Origin: Planctomycetota bacterium
Lineage (GTDB): Bacteria > Planctomycetota > UBA1135 > UBA2386
DNA: 64,000 bases
Direction of reading: 5' to 3'
Assembly: GCA_020638695.1 (NCBI GenBank)
Contig: JACKIB010000001.1
Coordinates: 372,001 to 436,000 of the forward strand
The translations under genes and the position numbers were made by a program. Shown piece by piece: positions 18,601 through 26,274 of this stretch (position 1 is its first letter; each line of letters opens with the position of its first letter). Below the pieces are notes generated by a model. That model saw only the letters and a list, made by a program, of their open reading frames with translations, had not been told where the DNA came from and made no database searches.

Positions 18601-19544
18601 TCGTTGCCGGAGCGGAAGTCGCGGATCACGCTCGGCCGCGAGTCGTTGTTGCGCCCCGACAGGCTGCCGATCGAGTCGGCCTTGATGCCCGGAATCGCCA
18701 GCGGGCCCTCGAGGGCCACGGCGAGACGGATGTTGGCGCCACGCTGGTCCGGAGCCGCGGGGAGACCGCCCGCATTGTTGCGCGCGCCGTAGCGCAGGCC
18801 CTCGGTGCCGAGCAGCACCGGGTCGACGATGATGGTGTTGTCGCGCACCTTGATGCGAGCATCCAGGCGCTGGAAGTCACCGTCGTACTTCTGGTCGTTC
18901 GGGTCGCCGACGATCTTGAGAAGCTGGATGGCCTCGGTGTTCTTCACCCCGATGACCCGCCCATCCTGGTCGAACTCGTAGAAGAACGAGTCGTCGATCG
19001 GCAGCTTGCCGGAGAAGGTCACCCGAAGCGCCGCGTTGCGCGGCACGATGGTGTAGGGCGCTTGCGCGGTGTTGCGGCCGAACTGGTTCGGCGACACCAA
19101 GCGCACGTTGGCGTCCAAGTTGGCGAACGCTTCGTTGAACTCCTGGCTACCGATCTGCCGGGTGATCAACAGACGCGGCTGCAGGGTGTCGGCGTTGGCG
19201 CTGAGGTAGTCGTAGACGATCTCCTCGTCGCGCCGCTCGGCGGTCGAAGCGTCGCGCTCGTCCGGGATGTCCAGGCCGACGAGCACGTCGTTGCGGAACA
19301 ACGTGGTCACGACCTTGCCATCCTCGGTGGTCAAGCCGTACACGTCCACCAGCTTCCCCTGGTGGATGGCGGTCACCTGCAGGCCGCCGGTATCCGCGGT
19401 CACTGCCGAGCCCGAGCCACCGCCGGAGCTGCAGCCGGCAACCACCAAGGCGAGGCCGCACGCCAGACCCAGGGCGGCGCGCCGGGAGCGGTTGGGACGA
19501 GACCGAACACGGGACGTTGGGGTAGTGCGATCGATAGCGTTCAT
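15654..19544 (-). CDS. Giant Ig-like lipoprotein (paralogue of 8122-12099)
   Basis: A 1296-residue predicted lipoprotein. I place the start at 19542-19544 (MNAIDRT) because GGAG precedes it by 5 bases and a basic n-region then runs into a hydrophobic core and lipobox VAGC, followed by a Ser/Gly linker. Big_5-type segments include LRVTFSGKLPIDDSFFYEF and AVVRFNKPVDMSTL. The shared blocks VPRNAA, VIRDFRSGN and the C-terminal WRFIMKNNVEADPPVSP...FAISYR align in the same order with the 8122 protein, so the two arose by duplication. First gene of the four-gene block; the 483-base gap upstream probably holds the block's promoter. No enzymatic motif is visible. Confidence 0.85.
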   Translation of the reverse strand: MNAIDRTTPTSRVRSRPNRSRRAALGLACGLALVVAGCSSGGGSGSAVTADTGGLQVTAIHQGKLVDVYGLTTEDGKVVTTLFRNDVLVGLDIPDERDASTAERRDEEIVYDYLSANADTLQPRLLITRQIGSQEFNEAFANLDANVRLVSPNQFGRNTAQAPYTIVPRNAALRVTFSGKLPIDDSFFYEFDQDGRVIGVKNTEAIQLLKIVGDPNDQKYDGDFQRLDARIKVRDNTIIVDPVLLGTEGLRYGARNNAGGLPAAPDQRGANIRLAVALEGPLAIPGIKADSIGSLSGRNNDSRPSVIRDFRSGNENDNSVDLARGFLRDPQPPRLIGEMLMYLEKVEEVGPTAKLITIWKNDIEHEIDRGDLLRLFAGQSATPLASLEVLQDPADDLGNPAVQHVRVLVRPVVGKNPDGSPRDVLEAIDPSNDPNFPDAGPLRSEFLRKYAPKAVLVAEYTHRRLRPVPKGNDLYYGDDPRNFLSFNPTPLPDDNGVVIANENVSPFAGAVVRFNKPVDMSTLIALDTVFFATRNVLDSEAINQFVKDRNIDPFKFNREKFKTPHLIHSRIGDEDGSQTAIRVQPTLGFYLDQAMRDQAELDKTKPFSERKYHYFLHLVSGLDGIADLSGNPLDFQALQVPGLDVVDKLVMEFAIDTRESSSKVPRYEDNLVAYVVRRFAHTDEDERPCLYRSGETIPPAPTLPPGDALQSDDFFGPVSYLPSGEMVARPAARVTKVVDNINQIGAPPQNTPLQWCPQTVSGQVQVVFQTAATVFGAPIQNPLNPYGCRLQTVWREIDMSLSRTDPLDFNLDVEQMYWAPFATSAIYFDEFDQVSLFLGHSEFRPEPCISTAAAFPSMPSSGLKVTFTGNYAHNQGTDNRVERQPAPHPAYVDAVLSISAKDAILEPNAVNRFLPLPKFIDASKSSNLKNPYFVWRDEQETVQGGVSGITPQSFAPYPYLLSPFLSGMGRRITGPSNNLTYQNGGWYNGTNRYLSSGGNGDAITDGLVGTIALPLLADFWTYPDSPQKPTNDPFLASGINGWQISLAVTSSPRPDFRAYSAGRGGSQPSPIDPTHANWRTASGGFTPTGQGTTGLDNSVYWIMADFLKRTAVVTAGFVEISNPHRMPTPVEDPRLGPYTVGDRLPDYSYDFEPPLAQLPSGTSVITEFRGAGRLDSTSVWPVVGTNTNDATTFPLDPLKAGDAHIKHYDDRQVGGKPRTWWMYMYNRNLTDYTEKPNDLADSAFTNRFSGPFEAFDAKDVQYFNWRFIMKNNVEADPPVSPKVESFAISYRFITKN

Positions 19545-20027
19545 GACCTCTCCGGATAGCACGCTCGATGCCGAATCAGCGCCGGAAGGCGACAGCGGCT
19601 GGGGGTTGAGAGCGGTTGGAATCACGTGGATGGGAATGGCTTGATGTCGAGGTCCACAGCTCCACTGCGGCCACGCCAGACCGCCGCTCGAGTCCGAGCC
19701 GAACTCGGCCGCGGGCGGAGCGGACGTGGGAAGCTGCAGAGGATGGTACTCCATGATGCCTGCCCCCGCCGCCGAAGTCGCTGCCCGTTCGGGTACAACG
19801 GGACCGGCAGACCGGACTCGGATGAGGGCGGACGAGAGTTTGGACACGCTGCGCAGAGAACAACAACCATGCCAACGTCGTCACAGCGCCGGACGGAGCA
19901 TAAGCCAGTTCCGCACAGCTCTTTATAGATTCCTTCGCAACGCAATATCGGCGTCGGGGAGTGGCATCCGGCACGCCCACCGAGCGATCTCGCTCTACCT
20001 TGGAATGCGGCGCTCCAGAATACCTTC
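19545..20027. other. Intergenic region, probable promoter area of the lipoprotein block
   Basis: About 480 bases between pyrB and the first giant lipoprotein gene, both on the minus strand. No believable small gene is present. The part around 19850-19945 is the least GC-rich. On the minus strand it contains TATAAAG (near 19920-19926), a fair -10 box, but no convincing -35 box at 16-18 bases. This is the most likely place for the promoter of the lipoprotein genes. Confidence 0.35.
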
Positions 20028-21383
20028 TCACCGCACCTCCGGGTCGACCGAGAAACCCGCCGCGACCGCCTGCTCCTCGGACCCGAAATAGATCCGATCA
20101 GCCGCCGCGACGGCGTCGATCCACGGCGCTCCGACGGCGGCACACCGGTTCTGCGTCCGGTCGCCCACCAACGCCGGAGCTCTCACCCGCCCACAGTAGA
20201 CACAGGCCAGTTGCGGCGGCTGCTCGGCCAGCACCTGGAACTCCGGGATCAGGTAGCGCCGCCCCTCACCCATCGTGATGCATCGCTCGTTGCGACACAC
20301 GAAGCCACCGACGCTCGACAGGTAGTTCGCCTCGCCGCGCAGGGCCGGTGGCTTGGCATCCAGCTGGATCTTCCCGAGCAGAAAGGCCATCAGCGCCATC
20401 CGCATCGGCACCCCGAACTCGGCCTGCCGGAAGTAGACAGCCCGCGGATCCTTGTCGAGCTCGAAGTCGATCTCGTCGACCCGCGGCAACGGGTGCATCA
20501 CCCGCGTATCGCGGAACATCTCCGAGCGAAGCGACGCTTCCGACAGCTTGGGGAACGTCATCCCGCCCTCCTGCTCGGAGCCGTAGCGCTCCCGCTGGGC
20601 GCGCGTCATGTAGATCGCGTCGATCCGGTCGACGTGGTGCTCGGTGAGCTCGGTGAACAAGGCCTGTTGGTGCGGCTTGCTCGCGGTCAGGTAGGCGGCC
20701 GCCGAGGAGCGGTCGGCGACGATGTCCTGCAGGTCGCCGAGCGACGCGCTGGTCGCCTTCACCCCGTAGTCCTTGCGCAGCTTCTCGAGGACGTACTTCG
20801 GCATTTCGAAGCCGGGGTAGGGGATTGTGATGATGTTGGCGCGGAACCGCCCCAGTGCGTACGCCAGGCTGTGGATGGTGCGCGAATAGCGCAGGTCTCC
20901 GCACAGCACCACATCGAGGCCCTCGAGTCGGCCGCGCTCCCGCCACAGCGTGTACATGTCGCACAGCGTTTGCGTCGGGTGCTCGTGCGCGCCGTCCCCA
21001 CCGTTGATCACCGGGACGTCGGCGTAGCGCCCTGCCACCAGCGCCGAGCCGTCCTGTGGGTGTCGAACCACCAGGATGTCGGCGTAGGCGCCACCGACCA
21101 CCCGCACGGTGTCGGCCAGGCTCTCACCCTTGGCTCGACTGCTGCTCGAACCTTCCGGTACGGTGATCACACCGCCACCGAGCCGCAGCATCGCCGACTC
21201 GAAGCTCAGGCGAGTCCGGGTGCTCGGTTCGAAGAACAGCGTCGCCAGGATCGTGCCGCCGCACACGTGCGACCAGCCGCGCAGGTTCTCGCGAAACGCG
21301 TCCGCGTGGCGAAACAGCTCCAGAATCTCCTCACTACCGAGGTCGTCGATCGAGACCAGGTCCCGCTTGCCTGGAGCTTTCAT
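20028..21383 (-). CDS. pyrB: Aspartate carbamoyltransferase with a C-terminal PyrI-like zinc extension
   Basis: Catalyses carbamoyl phosphate + aspartate to N-carbamoyl-aspartate, the committed step of pyrimidine synthesis. Visible hallmarks are the carbamoyl-phosphate loop FFEPSTRTR (50-58), Lys85 in the 80s loop (AKGES), HPTQ (135-138) and RVMHPLPRVDEI. The catalytic chain normally ends near residue 310-340, but this protein has 451. The extra C-terminus carries CRNERC (363-368) and CVYC (394-397), that is C-x4-C-x25-C-x2-C, the spacing pattern of the zinc site of the regulatory chain PyrI. A further 50 residues (YFGSEEQAVAAGF) follow. No PyrI nucleotide-binding domain is recognisable, so effector control cannot be assumed. 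Start ATG 21381-21383. Confidence 0.92.
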   Translation of the reverse strand: MKAPGKRDLVSIDDLGSEEILELFRHADAFRENLRGWSHVCGGTILATLFFEPSTRTRLSFESAMLRLGGGVITVPEGSSSSRAKGESLADTVRVVGGAYADILVVRHPQDGSALVAGRYADVPVINGGDGAHEHPTQTLCDMYTLWRERGRLEGLDVVLCGDLRYSRTIHSLAYALGRFRANIITIPYPGFEMPKYVLEKLRKDYGVKATSASLGDLQDIVADRSSAAAYLTASKPHQQALFTELTEHHVDRIDAIYMTRAQRERYGSEQEGGMTFPKLSEASLRSEMFRDTRVMHPLPRVDEIDFELDKDPRAVYFRQAEFGVPMRMALMAFLLGKIQLDAKPPALRGEANYLSSVGGFVCRNERCITMGEGRRYLIPEFQVLAEQPPQLACVYCGRVRAPALVGDRTQNRCAAVGAPWIDAVAAADRIYFGSEEQAVAAGFSVDPEVR

Positions 21384-21470
21384 CGTGCGGGGCCGAAGGA
21401 TATCCGGGCGACCCCGCGGGATCCAGCGAGCTTCCCTCGCGCATTCCCGGTTCGCGGCGCGTCCGCAGGA

Positions 21471-22517
21471 TCACGGCGCAGCGCCGCCGTGCCGCACGGC
21501 ACGCAGCTGTTCGAGCTCCGCCCGATCGAGCGCGGCAAACCCACCCACCGGGCCCGCCGCCGGTAACCCACGGTGGCGGCGCAGCGCTTCCCCCACGGCC
21601 CATCGGATCGCCGAACTCCGTCCGGGATCCAGACAACACAAGTCGAGGTCGGCCTGGAAGTCGGCCGGCCAATGGACGGCCGGTAGATCCGCCTTGCTGC
21701 GCACAACCACCGTACCGGTCCCGACCAACGCCCGGTCCCGAGCACTCGGCAGACGGTCCGCAGCGACCAGCAGCAGCCGTAGGCCGCCGCCTTCGACCCG
21801 CGCCCGGGTCCGCTCCAGGGCTCGCCGGTCCACCTCCGACGCGGCGTCACCATCGCCCGCGGTATCGCACAGCTCGTACCCGTAGCCCGCGAGCACCACC
21901 GACTCGACCACCGGATCACGGGTCAGCCCGGGTGTCGGTCCGGCGAGCACTCGTTCGCTGAACAGCAGCCGGTTCATCAGCGTCGACTTGCCGGCGTTCT
22001 GCGCCCCGCACAGCACCAACGGCAGCGACTCGCACTGTGCCAGCGCCGCCACGGAACGTCGTTCCGCTGCGGAAAGCTCGGCGGCACGCCGCCGGGGGTC
22101 GAGGCGGGCGATCCGCGACAGGAACGCCTCGAACGTCTCGGCCGCCTGTTCCAGCCCGAGTTCCAAGTGCGCGCGGGTCTCCGCGCCGCGCAGCAACCGC
22201 TCACCCCGCGACGCGGGTCGAGCATGGAACCCACCCACCGCGCGTTCCAAGGCGGCGACCAACGCGGGCGCGCCGTGCAGGTGCAACTCGACGTCACCCG
22301 TCTGCCGCGTGACCACCAGGACGTCGTCCACCCGCTCGCCCTCGAGCAGCAGCCCCGCGAGAATCGGCCCCGCGCCCACCTCTGGCAACCCGGAGTCCGG
22401 AAGCCGCAGGTACTGCGCGGCCGCCTGCCGCGCCCCGTCTCCCCAAACCCGCACCACGGCCACGCCGCCGAGCCCCGGCGGCGTCAACAACTCGAAGGAC
22501 GCCGCCCCAGCGGCCAC
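21471..22517 (-). CDS. Short MnmE/TrmE-like GTPase lacking the C-terminal catalytic tail
   Basis: A 348-residue protein. Residues about 8-110 resemble the MnmE N-terminal tetrahydrofolate domain (GGVAVVRV), a helical stretch follows, and then a GTPase domain with G1 GAQNAGKST (171-179), switch PGLTRD, G3 DTAGD (218-222) and G4-like RSKAD. MnmE proteins that modify tRNA wobble uridines are about 450 residues and end in a CxGK motif; neither is present here. It may be a paralogue with another role. It is followed after 87 bases by pyrB and preceded closely by the PDZ gene, so it may be part of one transcript. Function in tRNA modification is doubtful. Confidence 0.75.
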   Translation of the reverse strand: MAAGAASFELLTPPGLGGVAVVRVWGDGARQAAAQYLRLPDSGLPEVGAGPILAGLLLEGERVDDVLVVTRQTGDVELHLHGAPALVAALERAVGGFHARPASRGERLLRGAETRAHLELGLEQAAETFEAFLSRIARLDPRRRAAELSAAERRSVAALAQCESLPLVLCGAQNAGKSTLMNRLLFSERVLAGPTPGLTRDPVVESVVLAGYGYELCDTAGDGDAASEVDRRALERTRARVEGGGLRLLLVAADRLPSARDRALVGTGTVVVRSKADLPAVHWPADFQADLDLCCLDPGRSSAIRWAVGEALRRHRGLPAAGPVGGFAALDRAELEQLRAVRHGGAAP

Positions 22518-22525
22518 CGACGCTC

Positions 22526-23695
22526 CTACCGCTTGCGCTCGTCCTCGACGTTGTAGGTCAGGAACGTCTGCTCGCCGCGGCGCAGCAGCCCGACCTTGAA
22601 CGACCGAACGCCCTGATTGTAGAAGCGCTGGCCGATCCGCTTGGCATTGGCGATCCCGCTCACCGGGACGTTGTTGATCGACACGACGACATCGCCCTCC
22701 TGCAGACCGAACTGCCGGACCCGCGACGACAGCTTGCGCACCTGGATACCGCGCACCTTGTTCTCGCCGCTGCCCGCGGAGTAGTCGCCGACGCTGATCT
22801 CACGGTTGAACACGTCCTGCCCATGGTCGCGCAACCAAGCGCTGTCCTTGCGATTCACGTTCACGTTCCCACGAGCATCCATCTCGGTCTCCGGAGTGTC
22901 CCGCCACACGTTGCTCGGTGGTGGCGGCGGAGGATCTCCCGCGCCGTTGGTCGCGTTCGGCCCACTCACCTTGCCGCCAGAACGCAGCCCAGCCAACACG
23001 TCCTGCGGCAGGCCGAGCACGTTCTTCTCCAGCTCCTGCGTCGGGTACTTGCCGTCCTTGTCCTTGAGCTTGTCGGCGCGCAGCTCGAACATCACCGCCG
23101 AGGCGTCGGTCGCCACCGCCTTGACGAACACGTACTCGTACGGCTTCCACAGGTGCTCGCCGACGTGCAGGTGGTGCGGTGGCGACTGGGTGACCGACTG
23201 GGTGGGTACCCTCGGCAACGTCACCGACCCGCGCCGGCCCTTGGGAATCGACGACCGGGCCGGGGTGGTCGGCGCAGCCGGTTTGAACTCCTCCGGCACC
23301 TCCACGGTGGCGGTGTAGTTGACCACCACCCCCGTGGTGTCGCCCGCGAACGCGATGCAGACGATGTGCAGGATGTCGTTGAGGTCGATGTGCTTGGCTT
23401 CGCTCTTCTTCTCTTGGGGCTGCGCCTTGGTCTCGATCTTCTTCTCTTCGACCTTGCCGGTGAAGTTGGCGGTGGACAGCTGCGTCCAGAACCCCTTCGT
23501 GCGGTAGTTCCAGCGCCCGCCCGCGGTCGACGCCTTCTGGGCGCGGTTGCGGAAGCCCTTCATCTCGTCGGCGAGCCCCTTTTCGCGGCGCTGGTACTCC
23601 TGATTGTCCCGATTGAGCTGGAGCCCGGACATCACCATGCCGCCGACGGAACCCAACGAGACCAGGTAGAGCAACGGGTTGATCGGTAGCTTCAT
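22526..23695 (-). CDS. Membrane-anchored PDZ protein, GspC-like
   Basis: A 389-residue protein. I chose the ATG at 23693-23695 (MKLPINPLLY) because one hydrophobic segment at about residues 6-24 then forms an N-terminal anchor; the frame continues upstream only as Arg/Pro noise. A charged coiled-coil-like part, a middle domain of unknown type, a proline run (PPPPPP) and a C-terminal PDZ domain (about 300-385, with LQEGDVVVSINNVPVSGI) follow. A single anchor plus terminal PDZ is the architecture of GspC, which links the inner membrane to the secretin. With a secretin at 30019-31839 and PilT-type ATPases nearby, a role in pilus or type II-like assembly is plausible but not shown. It overlaps no neighbour; the MnmE-like gene starts 8 bases downstream. 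Confidence 0.72.
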   Translation of the reverse strand: MKLPINPLLYLVSLGSVGGMVMSGLQLNRDNQEYQRREKGLADEMKGFRNRAQKASTAGGRWNYRTKGFWTQLSTANFTGKVEEKKIETKAQPQEKKSEAKHIDLNDILHIVCIAFAGDTTGVVVNYTATVEVPEEFKPAAPTTPARSSIPKGRRGSVTLPRVPTQSVTQSPPHHLHVGEHLWKPYEYVFVKAVATDASAVMFELRADKLKDKDGKYPTQELEKNVLGLPQDVLAGLRSGGKVSGPNATNGAGDPPPPPPSNVWRDTPETEMDARGNVNVNRKDSAWLRDHGQDVFNREISVGDYSAGSGENKVRGIQVRKLSSRVRQFGLQEGDVVVSINNVPVSGIANAKRIGQRFYNQGVRSFKVGLLRRGEQTFLTYNVEDERKR

Positions 23696-24122
23696 CGGCA
23701 CGGGTGAGTTTAGTCGGCTCGCGGCAGCGGAAAAGCCCAGGCCGAGCGATCGACGCCGAAACGCCAGCAGTATTCCCGGCGCCCCGACGCCACCCCGCAG
23801 CATAGGCGGGGCGGGGGACCGCCACGAACCGACGGGCGGGATGGTCCGATCCGCTCCCTCCCGAGCCCAGGGCCGCCCGTGCGTCGACGTACCAGGCGGC
23901 GGCGGGCGAATCGCCGCACGAGCCAGCAGGCACGGCTCGCGCGGGTTTGCGGCCGCCAGCTGGCGAGAAGCTCGGGTCGCCCGGGTGACCCGGACTAGGA
24001 GGCTGTTGCGAATAGCGAAATCTATTCGCAACGGCGGGTTTCGAACCCAGATTCGACCTCGACAGTCCGGAGTCCCGAGGTCGAATGTGGTGTTCGAGCG
24101 ATTTGGCTACGCAAACAGGCTC
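23696..24122. other. Intergenic region between the second pilT and the PDZ gene
   Basis: About 425 bases with no gene. The right third is filled by a MITE-like element (23999-24122). The remaining part, 23696-23994, shows no recognisable feature; it must contain the promoter or leader of the PDZ gene unless that gene is read through from pilT. Confidence 0.45.
23999..24122. mobile_element. 124-bp MITE-like element with CTAG flanks
   Basis: The ends are inverted repeats: GAGGCTGTTGCG at the left and, read on the other strand, GAGCCTGTTTGCG at the right (one mismatch, one extra T). Both ends are flanked by CTAG (23995-23998 and 24123-24126), which looks like a 4-base target duplication. Inside are a perfect hairpin GTTGCGAATAG / CTATTCGCAAC (24005-24032) and a second stem ATTCGACCTCG / CGAGGTCGAAT (24051-24086). 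There is no room for a transposase, so it would move in trans. CTAG-type targets are known for IS5-group elements; the assignment is inference. The right CTAG contains the TAG stop codon of the adjacent pilT-type gene. Confidence 0.6.
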
Positions 24123-25241
24123 CTAGTCGACCATGGGACGGACCTTGCCGCCCGCCGAGATGCCGCGCATCTGCATCTTCAACTCGTCCGGACTGTCCGA
24201 TGCGGAAAGGGCGTCCTCCAGCGAGATGTTCCCGGCCTCGAACAGCCGGATCAGCGACTGGTTGAAGGTCATGGTGCCGTAGTAGCTGCCCTCCGCCAAG
24301 GCGGTCGGCAGGTTGCGGGTCTCGCCGTTCTGCAGCAACTCGCGGACGGTCGGGTTGTTGACCAGGAGCTCGCAGGCAGGAACCATCGATTGGCCCTCCT
24401 TGGTCTTGATCAGGCGCAGCGAGATCACGCCGGCGAGGTTGAGAGCCAGCTGCATCCGGATCAGCTCGTGCTGGTGCGGCTCGAAGAACGTGATGATGCG
24501 CTCGACGGTCTGCACCGCGTTCACCGTGTGCAGCGTCGACAACACCAAGTGGCCGGTCTCGGCCGCGGCGATCGCCGACTCGCAGGTCTCGCGGTCGCGC
24601 ATCTCACCGATCAGGATCACGTCCGGTGACTGGCGCACCGCCGACCGCAGGGCTTCGGAGAACGACGGCGCGTCGGTGCCGATCTCCCGCTGGTTGACGA
24701 TCGAACACCGGTCCTCGAACAGGAACTCGATCGGGTCCTCGATGGTGATGATGTGCTTGTGCGCGTTGCGGTTGATGTACTCCAACATCGCGCCGAGCGT
24801 GGTCGACTTGCCCGAACCGGCGACCCCGGTGGCCAACACCAGCCCGCGCTTGCGCTGCGCAAGACGCTTGAGTGCGTCGGCCGGCAGGTTGAGATCCTTG
24901 AACGAGGGGATCGTGCTCTTGACGCAGCGGAACACCATGCCGACGTCGCCGCACTGGTGGAACACATTGCAGCGGAACCGGCCGATGTCGGGAATCGACA
25001 GGGCTCGGTCGGTCGCCCCAGCGCGCTTGAATTCCTCGAGCCCGCGACGATCGAGGATCTGCTCGAGGAACGACACGCTCAGCTCGTGGTCCAACGGCTG
25101 GTCACCGATGAACCGAATCACCCCGGCCACCCGCATGGCAGGACAGCCGCCGGACTTCAGGATCAAGTCGGAGGCCCCCTCCTTGACCATGATGCGAAGC
25201 AAACCCTTGAGGGTCGGACGCGTTCTCGTCGCCTCGGACAT
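24123..25241 (-). CDS. PilT/PilU-type retraction ATPase, second copy
   Basis: A 372-residue cytoplasmic secretion-type ATPase. It has the full family layout: N-terminal PAS-like domain, Walker A GVAGSGKST, Asp box IEDPIEF, Walker B VILIGEMRD, and the His-box stretch STLHTVNAVQ. It diverges from the copy at 1-706 (GVAG instead of GSTG; the C-terminal Met-Gln-Met-Arg-Gly-Ile part resembles PilU more than PilT). PilU works with PilT and cannot drive retraction alone in the systems studied. Starts 37 bases after obg, on the same strand, so it may be read from the ribosomal-protein operon. Its stop codon lies in the CTAG flank of a MITE-like element. Confidence 0.92.
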   Translation of the reverse strand: MSEATRTRPTLKGLLRIMVKEGASDLILKSGGCPAMRVAGVIRFIGDQPLDHELSVSFLEQILDRRGLEEFKRAGATDRALSIPDIGRFRCNVFHQCGDVGMVFRCVKSTIPSFKDLNLPADALKRLAQRKRGLVLATGVAGSGKSTTLGAMLEYINRNAHKHIITIEDPIEFLFEDRCSIVNQREIGTDAPSFSEALRSAVRQSPDVILIGEMRDRETCESAIAAAETGHLVLSTLHTVNAVQTVERIITFFEPHQHELIRMQLALNLAGVISLRLIKTKEGQSMVPACELLVNNPTVRELLQNGETRNLPTALAEGSYYGTMTFNQSLIRLFEAGNISLEDALSASDSPDELKMQMRGISAGGKVRPMVD

Positions 25242-25253
25242 GTCGGATTCATC

Positions 25254-25267
25254 GGCGGCCAGCCGCC
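25254..25267 (-). terminator. Short GC hairpin between obg and the second pilT
   Basis: GGCGGC-CA-GCCGCC is a perfect 6-bp stem in the 37-base gap between the obg stop and the pilT-type start. There is no U-run, so it may be an attenuator or only a chance hairpin in GC-rich DNA. Confidence 0.2.
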
Positions 25268-25278
25268 GAGAGAAGAGC

Positions 25279-26274
25279 CTAGTCGGCTCGGGCCGATAGG
25301 AAGGGCAGCAGGGCGTCGACCATCGCCTCCAGGCCGCGCCGCGTGGCCGCCGAGATCGGCACCACCGGCCGGTCGATCCGCGCCGCCAGCTCGGTGGCCC
25401 GTGCGGCCGAGTCCTGGTCCTCCACCTTGGTCGCCACCACGAGGCTCGGCCGGGTCGCGAGATCGGCGGAGTAGCCGGCGAGCTCCTGCCGGATCACCCG
25501 GTAGGCATCGACCGGGTCGGTGTCCGCGGTGGTCGAACAATCGATCAGATGCAGCAGGACGCGCGTGCGCTCGACATGGCGCAGGAACCGATCGCCCAGA
25601 CCCTTGCCCTCGTGCGCCCCCTCGATCAGGCCGGGGATATCGGCCATCACGAACGATCCGCCGTCGCGCCCCACCACGATGCCAAGGCTCGGCTCGAGGG
25701 TGGTGAACGGGTAGTCCGCGACCTTCGGCCGCGCGCGCGACAGCGTCGAGATGAGCGTCGACTTGCCGGCATTCGGCAACCCGATGAGGCCGACGTCGGC
25801 GATCAGCTTGAGGCTCAGCCGCACCTGCCGCAGTTCGCCGGGCAACCCCTGTTCCCACTGCCGCGGCACTCGATTGGTCGAGGTCTTGAAACGCGCGTTG
25901 CCACGCCCACCCCGCCCGCCGCGGGCGACCTCGAAAGCCACCCCGGGCTGGTCCAGGTCCTTCAGCAGATTGCCGCGCTCGGCGTCGTACACCATGGTGC
26001 CCACCGGGACCTCGATCTCGAGGTCGGCACCCTGGCGGCCCGCACAGTCCGATCCGGTCCCCTGCCGGCCGTTCTCCGCCTCGTAGCGCCGCGCCCCACC
26101 GAGGTGATAGAGGGTGTTGCGATGGATCGTCGGGACGAGCACCACGCTGCCACCCCGCCCCCCGTCACCACCGTCCGGTCCACCGCGCGGAGCGTACTTC
26201 TCACGACGGAACGAGCAGCAGCCGTCGCCTCCCCTGCCGCCGACGACCGTGCACTCGTACTCGTCGAGGAACAT
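25279..26274 (-). CDS. obg: Obg/CgtA GTPase
   Basis: A 331-residue ribosome-assembly GTPase. The glycine-rich Obg fold occupies about residues 1-157 (GGRGGDGCCSFRREKY and PDGGDGGRGG), followed by the G domain with GLPNAGKST, the switch/G3 region MADIPGLIEGAHEGKGLG and a C-terminal end at about 331 without the extra OCT domain. The G4 motif, normally NKxD or TKxD, reads ATKVE. Placement after rplU and rpmA is the standard operon. Start ATG 26272-26274 gives the canonical MFLDEYE-type N-terminus. Family members act in late 50S maturation and stress signalling; both are assumed from the family. Confidence 0.95.
   Translation of the reverse strand: MFLDEYECTVVGGRGGDGCCSFRREKYAPRGGPDGGDGGRGGSVVLVPTIHRNTLYHLGGARRYEAENGRQGTGSDCAGRQGADLEIEVPVGTMVYDAERGNLLKDLDQPGVAFEVARGGRGGRGNARFKTSTNRVPRQWEQGLPGELRQVRLSLKLIADVGLIGLPNAGKSTLISTLSRARPKVADYPFTTLEPSLGIVVGRDGGSFVMADIPGLIEGAHEGKGLGDRFLRHVERTRVLLHLIDCSTTADTDPVDAYRVIRQELAGYSADLATRPSLVVATKVEDQDSAARATELAARIDRPVVPISAATRRGLEAMVDALLPFLSARAD

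Noticed and set aside
24033..24060. T-arm-like string GGGTTCGAAACCC, possible tRNA
   Set aside because: No matching acceptor, D-arm or anticodon arm at the right distances; it lies inside the MITE-like element.
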